Shown in pieces: positions 1 through 17,900 of a stretch of 64,000 bases of DNA; position 1 is the first letter of the stretch, and every line of letters begins with the position of its first letter. The DNA is from Closterium sp. Naga37s-1 (Eukaryota; Streptophyta; Zygnematophyceae; Desmidiales; Closteriaceae). Both the position numbers and the translations under genes were made by a program. The stretch spans positions 682,001-746,000 of the forward strand of contig CANJKZ010000409.1 of assembly GCA_947471745.1 (NCBI GenBank), given 5' to 3'. A model generated the notes under the pieces. It had not been told where the DNA came from. It ran no database searches and worked only from the letters and a program-made list of their open reading frames with translations.

Positions 1-550
1 GGCTCAGTGTTTTTTCGGGCGTGATGATTGGCTCTGTCGGCGGTCGTGTCATGCTGGCGGGGCGGTTGCGAGGCAGTTGGCTGGTGGATGGGATATATGG
101 GCGAAGCAGGCTGACGTGGAACGACGGGCTGACGTACCAGTCAGCAGGGAGGAGGAGGTGGGCGGTGACGAGGGTGATCATGTGGCTGATGCGAAATGGC
201 CCGCAATATCGGGGGCGGAGTTTCGGAGTGATGGGTAGGCGGAGGTTTTGAGTGTCGAGTAATACCAGGTCGTCGGGTTGGTAAGTGACAAGGCGGCGGT
301 GGCGGTCGGCGTTGCGCTTAGCGATGACGTTTGATTTCTTGATTGCTTCTGCTGCTCGGGTCCGCGCGCGTGGCACCGGGCTGTCGGGCGCGCCTCTGCC
401 GACGGCTTCTCTGCGGTCGGCGCCTCTGCCAGCGGCTTCTGTGCGGTCTTCTTCGACGTCGACGACTCTCGTGTCGTCTGCCGCTTCCCGTCGTTGACCT
501 TCTCGGCGTCACGTTGGCCACCGGCGATGCAACCAGTCGGCCCCACAACG
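1..550 (-). mobile_element. Ty3/gypsy pol fragment (integrase C-terminal part)
   Basis: Read on the minus strand, about 1-360 encodes the C-terminal part of a Ty3/gypsy integrase. It contains the run of basic residues, the QPDDLVLLDTQNLRL segment and the PRYCGPFRISHMI motif, followed by SPSFHVSLLRPYIP, the usual GPF/Y-type module just before the end of pol. The open reading continues upstream to about 500 as low-complexity charged sequence. The element is cut by the left window edge, so its 3-prime LTR is not visible. It is a fossil fragment; age cannot be judged without the LTRs. Confidence 0.75.
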
Positions 551-702
551 GGAGTGGACTACGGTGTAGGGCACGGGGTTGTGGTCTTACTTCTTGCTTG
601 TGTTCACAAAGAAGTTTGGCAAGAGTTTCCAGTAAGGAATTGAAATAACATTGAAAAGATTAGAGTACAATGAGGCATGCAAAACGATATGACTAGAATG
701 GC

Positions 703-905
703 ATGCAACCCCTAGCAAGCACTCTGCAGGGCGAACTCTGCCAGTGCAGCAGAAGAGCGGCTTGCCAACGCTGCAGCAGAGCGGTCTGCCAGCGTTGCGC
801 TGCGCTCGGTCTGCCAGCACTGCAGTCGAAGGTGACTATCTGCAGTCGCAGGATACTATCTGCAGTCGCAGGTTGTCTATCTGCGCAGATGTGCGCACCT
901 ACCAA
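703..905. repeat. Imperfect tandem repeats rich in CTGCAG
   Basis: Short imperfect repeats built on CTGCCAGC and CTGCAGTCGCAGG run through this stretch, for example three successive copies of CTGCAGTCGCAGG-like units around 838-872. They lie directly left of the TCGA-rich dispersed repeat and may be part of it. No coding signal is visible. Confidence 0.55.
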
Positions 906-946
906 GTAGGTGCAGGTTGACGGTTTCACCGTCAGGCACATTGGGC

Positions 947-1560
947 AGGTGCCAGGTAGAAAACGTGTCGTCGGTTTCGCCAGGTGCGCACCGTCGACCA
1001 CGTGGTGCCGTTTCGCAGGTTGAATTTCGTCAAAACCTCCTGGGCGAAGTTTCGCACACCTCTGCAGAGTTTCGCACACCTCTGCGAGTTCGGTCGAACA
1101 ACTCGACCCCGCTCGGTCGAACAGCGTTCGCCGAGCAGAGCTCGTCGAGCAGAGCTCGTCGAGCAGAGCTCGTCGACCAGAGCTCGTCGCGCAGAGCTCG
1201 TCGACCAGAGCTCGAACGGAGCTCTTCGACCAACGCTCCTCGACGGACCTTGTCGACCATCGCTCCTCGACGGGCCTCGTCGACCATCGCACCTCGACGG
1301 GCCTCGTCGACCATCGCTCCTCGACGGGCCTCCTCGACCGCTGTCTTCGACCAGCGCTGCCCGTCGACGATGTCGACCAGATTCCGTCGAGGAGCTTGCT
1401 CGACCGCTACCTCCATCGAACTACAGAAGCCCACTTCGACGACCAATCCGTCGCGGACTTTTCGTCGACGGCGAGATCGGTTGCGCCCAAGCGAGGGCGG
1501 GGCCTTTCTCTTCGACAGTATTTTTGTCACGTCTGATATCACCTCGTTCGCATTCGAAAA
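947..1560 (+). repeat. TCGA-rich dispersed repeat, copy 1
   Basis: This segment starts with CAGGTGCCAGGTAGA, has a middle of short TCGTCGAGCAGAGC-like and TCGACCATCGCTCC-like tandem units, and ends with GCCCAAGCGAGGGCGGGGCC. The same start, middle style and end recur at 33903-34376 in the same orientation, so the two are copies of one dispersed repeat family with a variable internal array. Open frames through it are by-products of the TCG/CGA periodicity. No LTR or terminal inverted repeat could be defined, so the class is unknown. Confidence 0.7.
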
Positions 1561-1589
1561 AAAACGTTCATAGTAAACACCCATGACTG

Positions 1590-3849
1590 AACCGTTGCAG
1601 TCCATGCTGGCTTGGATCAAAACAGTGTGGGCATTGATGTTTTAAATGCATCGGTGATGGGATTCCATCAAACCATCGTAGTTGTCGTATCCGGTTGCGA
1701 TGGTGACGCGATGGCGACTGTCGCGTTCGTATCCGTGCCCGTGATTCACCTGGATCGTTTCACTCACGGCATTCTTTGTGGGATTCCATCACCATCACCT
1801 TGCGTTGTCCCACGCTGTCGTGTTGACATGTGATGCCACGTAGTTGTGCCGGTAGTGATGGTGATGGGTGGCGTATGCCGAGCTTGCATCGTTGAACGTG
1901 TTAATGATTACCGTAACATTCGGCAATTAACGTTACGATTTCGTGCGCATGTTCGTGGAACTGGCGAGTTAACCTGTCGAGACGCTCCTCGGTCAGTTCC
2001 TTCAGGGCAATACGTTCGGCTATGGAAGAGGTGTTAGGCAAGAAACGCGGCTGCGAACAGAGGTAGTGGGCGCCAAGAGACGTTCACCACCCCTCCTTCC
2101 CCCCCTTCACCCCCCCCTCCCCCCATACTTGCTGTGACCCTTTCCTAGGCCCGTAGGCCGATCCCAGAGCTCCTCCGACAACCCTCTTCAATATTTTAGG
2201 CCTTCGGGTCATGTGCACATTCCTTCGTGCACCTTGGGATTCAAACATGCGAGTTCTGATCTGAAACGAAATGCTTTTGGTGCAATCGAGTCATCTGATG
2301 ACAATTGCACTGTTGAAGCTTTGAACATCATGACCCAAGGCATGCGTGAACATTATATAGAAAAATAATGGTCATGGTAATAAGAGAAAGTCGGGTGCTC
2401 GGCGGACCTAGCGCCAAGGTTGGGACACCGAGACGTAGTGCTGGGTCTAGGGTTACTATTCGGGTCGTGTCTTATGGGCGCAATGGCAGTGATGGCGGGA
2501 ACAGTAATCCGGACGAATGTCTTCATGTGGTAATGGAACAGTGTTCGTTCGTGGGCGGCAGGCTTGTACACGGTATATGAGGTGACGCAAAGTAAGTAAA
2601 AGTTGTTTCCTAACAGATGGTAGATTGGCTAAATATGTATCACTTTACATAGATAAGATGGTGTAGAAGCTTGTACATTTGAGTGGAGGCGCCAAAATAG
2701 GTGTTCAGGAACAGCAGGCAAAACAACGATGGACTGTTCCCCAGGCGCGAACTAAATGACACGTCAACCACGTCGTGTGGAGTGGTCCGCTGTCGGTGGA
2801 ACGGTCCGCGACACAATCACATTTGCGCCTGCCGTGTTTATCGCACACTCATTATACTGCAATTGGGCCGAGTATCTAGCCTGGTACTAGGCGCTGAAAC
2901 CTGGTTTGGTGTTTGAGACAGCCGTGGATTTGGTTGGGGTTGAGGTACGGAGAGTGATTATGGTTGGTCGATATAGCCCCGGAAAGACGAAGAAAAAGCG
3001 GCCGCATTATGATGATTCTTGCCTGGTGGTAATCCGCCAGTTTGTTTAGGAAATGGAAGGAGCATTTGGTACTGCAGGGATTTGTAGTCATACAGGAAAG
3101 GATTACTAGGACTAATAATAAAACCAGTCTTGATAACTACCGGAAACCTGACCGGATTGTTTTCAAACCGCGCGACGCGGCCGAGCTACCTAACATCGAA
3201 CCGCTCCACAGCTACGGCTTGCTGTGGGAAGAAAAAGTGGGTGATCGAGATTCGAGTCGAGAGTCGAGCAAGACACACCGGCGGAGTACGAATGAGCGCA
3301 ACAAATGTAGCAAGGATGGAGGCCATGGGCGATGGCATCAACTGTGTCGAGCAAGACAGTATCTAGTTGAGCACAGTGGTTGATATCATGCACGACACCA
3401 CCAGTGGAGTACGGAATACCCATCGTCCTCAACGCTCGATGACAAGCTCATTCCAACCTCTTCAATGCTGATCAAGCGCGACTGGAGAAGACTATTTGAG
3501 ACTCGGACGAGGAGAGTTGATCTCTACCATACGGATAGTACAACTCGCGGATTTGCGTACAGAGCCGCCATACTAGCTAGTGGCTACAGGAATCCCTTCA
3601 CAAAAGTACCACGTTCCCAATCACCTCCCATTCCATCCCATCGTTAAGAAATGCGTATCGTTTTCATGGTGCGCTCTTCGGACCTGCTATAGCCTCGTTT
3701 GCGAACGATGATCGGGGATGAAGTTTTTTTACTTCGGCTAGATTTTCAGCCTTCCTGTAGCTTGACTCAGATTTGAAGAGGACGTGGCGCCGTAATCTGC
3801 GTCAAGCAATTGTCAGCGCGCAACGCGGACGCAAAACACACACTGTTGA
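1590..3849. other. Gene-poor stretch
   Basis: No protein, RNA gene or transposon domain is recognisable here. Open frames are short and unrelated to known families. Base composition is lower in GC than the flanking exons, and there is a C-rich tract near 2090-2125. The last few hundred bases presumably hold the promoter and 5-prime leader of the carboxypeptidase gene, but no specific element can be defended. Confidence 0.5.
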
Positions 3850-11081
<7,232 letters not shown>

Positions 11082-11577
11082 TGCCACCATCGTTGCAAAA
11101 CTTGGTTTGGACTTTTGGTGTATGCGTGCTAATATGCAAGTTTTGATTTATGTGTGGCTCGGGTTGTGTATGAGGAATTAAACAAGAGAATCTTCCAACT
11201 CAGGTAATAGGATAAAGCCATGAGTTATCATTTAGCTGATGGCATTTTACTGCATAATAACGGAAGTGTATTTCTTAGTGTGTTCGCTCGCGACCATCGA
11301 GATCACTCCATTGGTTTTATGCGCTGTTGCACGTGCCCGCCATGCTCTTATACCGAGATTACATCTGTACACGCAACCAGCTGGAACAATCACCAAGCCT
11401 TTTCTGCTGTATCGTCTCCTAGTACATTGTGCGCTTAGGTAGATTGCTTCACCGTAGCTCGCGTGGACTGCCGAAATAACTCGTCCTGTGCGACAAATAT
11501 AGGCCGATATCAGTGCTGTCCATTTTTCGCGTCCCGTTGTATCGTTAAGTCGGTTTTGAACTGCTCTTGGCGTCGAT

Positions 11578-12968
11578 ATGCCTCCTAAGTACCGCGGGCG
11601 ATTCGGCGGCGGCGCGACCGCCGGCGGGACCATAGGCAGCGCGAACTCGGGACAGACGGGTGTGGAGCGGTTGGAGGAGGTGCTGGACGTGAACCTGCCG
11701 CTGCCGCAGGTGACGTCAGCACCGTTCGGGCGCATCGGACCGGCCTTCGGATACGGCTTCGGATGCGGCGCCGGCTTGGGGATTGGCCTTATGGGCGGTA
11801 AGACAGCGGGACGGGATGAATTTTGAGTCGACAAAAAAATGCGGCGCCTGCTCTGGGATCGGCCTCATGAGCCGTAAGGGAGGGGGACGGGATGACTTTC
11901 GAGTCAAACTAGAAAATGCGTCGCCGGCTTGGGGATTGCCTCATGGGCGGTAAGGCAGCGGAACGGCATGTTGCCTTGGGATTGAGACGACGGCCTAGTT
12001 TTGTCTGATTTGATCTCACAGGAAGGCTACTTGGAAATGAATGAGATTCTAAGAAGCATTGATGAATAGTTTTGGCTGCATATGATAGGGAAGCCGCGTG
12101 AAGCACTAGTAATAGAAGGGAGCAAACGTAACACCGTTCTCCTTACCTAATATGTCCTTTATACTCGGCTTTTGTTTCTTCATATCTGCCTTTCCATGCG
12201 GAGTGCTTTACGGTGAGACGCGATGTCTCCCTTACCATTCATGACCTGTCATCCGCGTATAATCCCCTCTCTCTCTCTCTCACTCACTACCTCACCTTAC
12301 TCCACCCCCGTCGCCCTTACCAAACCTACACACTGCAGGCCTTGGTTTAGGCTGGGGAGTGCCGGGCCTCAGGCTCGGAATGGGGTTTGGTGCGGGTTGT
12401 GGTGTGGGAGTGGGGTTCGGGTATGGAGTAGGGAGGGGGAGGGCGTACGACAGAGAGGGGAACCATACGAATCTGCACGGGGGTTCCAGTTACCTCTACG
12501 CAAGGAAATTGACTCCTGTTACGGGTCGGGCTCGGAAAGCTGATACACCACTGTGAGTTACAAGTTGTACTTCATCTACTTTATCCTCTCTCCCTCTCTC
12601 TCTCTCCTGTCACTGACATGCATGCACCTTCTCACTCTCCTTCAGGCACACACGTACAACATTTGCATTGAGAAGTTTCCAATGCTGCTCCATGTTTCCC
12701 TCCTCACACTGCCACCCACATGCTGTTAAATTTTCTCTCCCAGCCTCTTCCTCCCCTCTTCTTTCCCCCTGCCCCCCCGCACCTTCCTCCTTCCTTCCTA
12801 TTCCTTCAACGTTCCCTGATCGTCCTGTTGCTCCCATGTACCCGGTTTTTATTTTCTGATTGAATTTAAATATGCAGGGCATCTTTGGCTGTAGGCCGCA
12901 TGGTGCATGACCTATTTCACGACATCAGAACCTTCTTTGGATCACTGACTGGAACAAGGCCGCACTAA
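11578..12968 (+). CDS. Glycine-rich small protein, TGD5-like
   Basis: Three exons (11578-11797, 12339-12552, 12876/12878-12968) join in frame to about 174 aa ending HDIRTFFGSLTGTRPH. The centre is an aromatic and cysteine-containing glycine-rich zone (GPAFGYGFGCGAGLGIG, then GMGFGAGCGVGVGFGYGVG) followed by a hydrophilic tail. Plants have small proteins with this GxGxGFGxGCGxGxGxG pattern, including TGD5, a chloroplast envelope protein needed for lipid transfer from the ER. The match is by pattern only, so membrane or envelope location is an inference. A two-exon reading would stop at 12554-12556. The third exon is preferred because its frame and the CT|GTGAGT donor fit and the added sequence looks protein-like. 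Diverged copies of the exon 1 tail occupy intron 1. Confidence 0.65.
11764..11965 (+). repeat. Three tandem copies of exon 1 tail of the glycine-rich gene, with degraded palindromes
   Basis: A 76-77 bp unit containing the exon end and its GGTAAG donor is present at 11764, 11840 and 11917. The spacers are TTTTGAGTCGACAAAAAAA (11821-11839) and CTTTCGAGTCAAACTAGAAA (11896-11915), which read as decayed forms of the window-wide palindrome. The first copy is in frame with the gene. The later two have drifted. Confidence 0.75.
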
Positions 12969-14909
12969 CACGTGGTCACATTCATGTCACGTATCGAAAC
13001 CATTCGACAATCACAGCATTTGTGATCCCATCGGCTCACTTGTGATTCACAATTGTAGCAGTTTGCGGTGAACATACCGGTATATCTCTCTTCAAATTTT
13101 GCAGGTAGGTACCGTACATATTCCTACCTAGCCATGCATTTTGATAGAAGGCAATGATTGCAATTTCTCAGGGCTGCCAACTGTCGATTGTAACTTCAGA
13201 AAGCTGGGCAATAGATTTGTACGTCCTGCATCCCTACTTACCTCGCATCCTCTACATGATGTGCCGCCATGTCGGATCCTAGAATCATAGCATGCTTATT
13301 ACAGTAGCCCTGTGACATGTATCATAGCATACATGTTGTGACCCTCCCCCTCACTCAGAATAGAAAGGTGAAATATATCATCAGTGTCTAAACGATCTAA
13401 ATTCCATCTTGAACCGCCAATTCTGAACGGTACACTTCTACACACCAAATGGTTCCACCACCGTGGAACCCAGGAAAACTCTTCCAGGTGAAATGCTGAA
13501 GCGCAGGTGGCGCTGATATGATAGCTGAGGCTTCATAGACGCTGCACCGTTGGATTGATATATTTGACGGCAGGGGGTTGTGTCTCCACGAACGAATTTT
13601 GGCGCGCACCGCTTTTCGTCAACAGCAAAACAGTGCACATCTCCTTCCTTCCTTTTGCGCTGTTGTTGCTTGAGCGGCGCTGGCGGGGTTCCACTTCAGG
13701 CGCACTGTGATCTGAGTGCTCACCCCGTACAATTCCGCTGGCCTTGGTTTAGCCCGACACTGGAGCATTTTATGTGCCGTGTCGCATTGGCCAGGGTGCC
13801 ATATGTCAGGAGATAGGCTGAAGGCGTGTTCAATTATGGAACACGAAACTCAGACACCAGAATATTCGGAAGCCTGTGGTGGAATGGAACAGTGTTGAAG
13901 CTTACAACCTGCTGCTTACATGCTTACTTGAGAGCAGGGAGCATCCACTTTTAGAAACGCGTTTCGAGCCGCTGGCGCCATTTTTCCTCCATCACCCCTC
14001 CTTCCTTCCCCCTTGCGTGCGCAAAGCAAGGTTCCGCCAACATTATTTCCGCTTGTTCTGGCTGCCGCTCACCGCCCCCAACACCTTTCCATCAAAATCC
14101 TCCCCTCCCCCCCCACACCTTGCCTGTTCTGATTTCCTGCAGAGGACGGCATCCCGTGGACCACTCCCGACCCGACCCGACATCCTGGGTTCCCCACTCC
14201 CTGACCGTACCCGCTCGTTCTCTGCTCAAGACACTGGGCTTCTTGTCTGCTCAGTTGCACAACCAGTTCCTTGCTACTGTCTTTGCTCTCTTCTGCTTCT
14301 TACTCTCTGACATCAATCCCTGTCTTGCAGTACTCACTATTTTCCTTTTCAAGTAACCATCACAGCACACTTTTAACGCTGGTTAGTCTTCGTGTTCCAC
14401 GTGTTTTGACTGACAAGGGAAGATAGGGATACCACCAGCCACTGCGCAAGCCAACTCGACCACCCACCCTCGAACGTACGCGGCTGAACGAAGATTCCGG
14501 ATAAAGCGTACCGTTAGAGTATTTTCTGACTTCGCTATACTGTCCACCACGGGTCAGGATCGAGTGTACCATTCACGCGCGTACCGATTAATGCGGCACG
14601 GCCCGCCACTCCGAAGCGGACCGTCCATGCCGCCGTAGTAGTGAAGCCGCAAAGCTAAGAGGAAGACCGTACGGATTGTTATGCTCAGACAAGATCGAGC
14701 TAAGATAGACCGCGACGCGTCCGAGGCGCCCCACAGCATTCGCACGAGCTGACATTCACCTGCGCATTGACTCTGAGACGCGACGTCGCACCCTCACAGC
14801 GCACCCTTACGTCCGTCGTTGGATTTTCGAGACGTCTCAAAACTCATTGCAGCCGCACCGCACGCTCTTCCGTCCGTTAAAAGCCCGTCCCTCGTGCCAT
14901 CCTACTTCG
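12969..14909. other. Intergenic region upstream of RLK-A
   Basis: No gene is recognised here. Composition is mixed, with C/T-rich tracts near 13975-14120. A palindrome TTTTCGAGACGTCTCAAAA lies at 14824-14842, about 70 bp before the chosen RLK-A start. It is one of the few copies of that motif outside an intron, possibly in the 5-prime leader. Confidence 0.5.
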
Positions 14910-17900
14910 ATGATGACTTTGCCTCGTCGAAAGCGTCGGTCCGACAGCCATTCTCGCCAACTCACTCGTTTTTTCCTCCCGCATTCGGCGCTGATGATTC
15001 TCTGCTTAACAGCCGCCGCAGCCGCAGCAGCAGCCGTCAGTGGCGGCGACGGCGGCGGCGTTACCGGCGGCGCGGGAAGGAGAGCGCTGTCCGCCGAAGA
15101 GGAGGCGCGGTTGGCGCATGCGCGGGTCCGCGCGCAGCAGCTCGTGCGGCTGGGGATCGTTGGCGCGCGCGGAAGAGACGCGCAAGCGGAAGCGGCGCAG
15201 CGCAGAGCGGCGGGGCCCAAAGAATACGACCGTCTGCTGGTGAGTCCCGCTACGAATCACGAACCGCCTTGCGCGCACCGAGTCTTAACCCGCGTCGCTC
15301 AACTCACTCGGAAAATATGCGCGCGTCCCGCGCCGCGCGGTCGTGCTGAGCCCACATCAGCAAAGAGCCGACGATGGCAATCAGCCGGTGTGTGCGGCGG
15401 TTGTTTCCAGCTACAGCTGTCTCGTAGGACGAGCTTTTGTTAACGAGCTTCTGCCCGCAGCACGCCGCACATCGCGCTGCTCACGCCGTTAAAGAAGAAG
15501 AAGAAGAGAACCAACACAACGAACGAGAAGCGCCTTGCCCTTCCGCTTTCCTCGCCCCGCGAGTTCCTACCGCATGCGAGGAATACCCGCTGCCAACTTC
15601 CCTTCGCCTTCCGTCCATTGTCCATCACCCTCCCACTCCTCTTCCCCTCTTCAAGAAGTTCTTCCCTCTCCCCTCCTCTCTCCCCGCCCCCGAGCTTTCC
15701 TGTTTCCCTCCCTACCCGGACGTCCCTTCGCTTTCCGGATCTAAGTACGCACCGCCCGACATTATGTTACAAATTCAACCGCTCTAAACCCAACCCGTCC
15801 TTTCCTCTCCCCCCCTCCCCTTTCCCCCCGTCTTTCTCCCCTCCCTCCTTCCGAACGCCCGCTGGCGCTTCGTCTGGGCTCCGCGGCTCAGCGGAAGGCT
15901 CTCCGGCGAGCGAAAGCGGGGGACGACTGGTGCCGCGGCCTGTCGGACGGCCTTCATGGGGATGCGCTCGCTCATCCTCCGCACAGGTATGCGCTCCGCG
16001 CCACAGGTATGCGCGCAGCGCTACGGGTATGCGCGCCGCACCACAACTATGCGCGCAGCGCGACGGGTATCGAATTCCGCTTCTTCCGCTTTTCTATTTT
16101 GTTTTTGGTAGGGATGAAAAATGCGTCTACAATCATTTGACATCCGAATCCCCCATTTCGCATCCCTCACCTTCGCATTGGCTCCCATGCTCCCAATTCA
16201 CAATCGGACTTTCTTGAAATCACTTTTGAGAAAAATCACGAACCAAGATTCATGGTCCTCTCTTCCATACGACGTCCCCAATGGATCCCGTGTCTCACTC
16301 CCTCGCCCTGTGTCTCCTTCTGCCCTCTTCTTTCTGAGCCGCCTCTTCTTTCTGAGCCTTTCTCCTCCTGCTCGTTCAAACCCTGTATGTCCCCTTCGCT
16401 CCGACTCCTTATCCGTGCTTCCATCGTCCATTGTACTTCATCAAAATTCCAATCTCTTTCCTCCCCTCTCCTTCCCTCCCCCCCGTTTGCCTTGTTCTCG
16501 CCACCAATCGCATGCAACCAGGACATACTTTCGCTGCTCGGGCTATTCGCTCGCAGGAATTCACTTCTGCCCGGGCGCTACCCGTTTCAACGAAGAGAAA
16601 GGGCGGTGTGAGGAGGGGAGCGGGGGACTGGAGAGTGCTTTTGCCGGGGAGGAGGGAGTAACAGCAGCGCTCTGGACTGGCAGCACTGGCAGCAGCAGCG
16701 ACGGCAGCGGCAGCAGTGGCAGCAGCAGTGGTGTCAGCGGCAGCAGTAGCAGCGGCGGCAGCAGCAGCAGCAGCAGCAGCGGGAGTCACTGGGGTTACTA
16801 TGAGGCGAGTGATACGGATGGGCCTCCTAGGGCTGCTGGAGAAGAACCCACAGAACGCGACGAGCGGATAGCAGGCACCAGGAGGGCGGCTCTAAAAGAA
16901 ACACCAGCAGGGTTGAATGATCCAAGTTCAAGCCTGACCGAAAAGAGCGGGTCTGGTGAAAGTGCTGAGGCTGGCATAGTCCTGAAAGCAGCTGTTGCCC
17001 CTCCTCCTGCTCTTTCTCCCGCTCCTTCTCTGTCTCCCTCGCCTGCTCCTGTCGTCGTGTGGGCGGACGAGCAGGCAGGGGCGGAGTTGAACGCGCTGTT
17101 GGCGTTTAAGGCGTCAGTCATCGACTTTCAGGACGCGCTGCGCTCGTGGGTCGTGCCTCGCCACGCCGCCAACTCCTCCATCTCTCCAGATGCCTTCTTC
17201 TGCCGCTGGCGCTTCGTCTCCTGCTCCAAACTGACCCCGCCCAAAGCCGCAGCAGCAGGAGCAGCGGCGGGAGCAGCAGCGGGAGCGGCGGTTTCTCGGA
17301 GTGTGATTGCGTTGCAGATTCCGGAACCTGGACTGAACACAACTGTAGGGGGCGTTACAGAAGATCTCGGAGTCCTCTTGTCTTCCACTCTGAACGTCAC
17401 GACCGCCATTGCTACGAGCTTGGCGAACAGCACAAGTAACGGTGACAGCAGCAGCAGCAGCGCGGGTATCCCACCCCTTCTACCGCAGGAGTTTTCATCC
17501 CTCACCGCTTTACAGACTCTCACCATCAGGAACAACGCAGACTACCCGGGCATTGCAGGCCTGGTTGGGGCCTTTCCAACGCAGCTCTCCGCGTGCTTGT
17601 CTCTGAGCAAACTAGACCTAGCATCCCACCGCATGATTGGAGGGATACCCGACAGCATATCGCAGATCAAGGCCCTCAAGGATCTGAGACTGAGATACAA
17701 TCTCATCACTGGCAGTCTTCCTACGGGACTTTTTTCGCTTCCCAGTCTCGAGTATTTGAAGCTTTCCTCGAATGCCATCTCTGGGCCGATTCCTCCGCAG
17801 ATCTCTCTACTAAGCAAGACACTTATGGACCTTGAGCTGTCTAAGAACCATCTCTCGGGCAGCCTGCCCGAGGAGATCGGGCAGCTGAAAAAACTCGGTG

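Noticed and set aside
917-1620. Open frames of about 200 codons on both strands in the TCGA-rich repeat
   Set aside because: All frames stay open because the repeat words lack stop codons; the peptides are Arg/Ser/Ala repeats and the internal array differs freely between the two copies.
13876-14360. Plus-strand frame of 144 codons before RLK-A as a small gene
   Set aside because: Leu/Pro/Ser-rich translation of a C/T-rich tract without recognisable domain or splice pattern.
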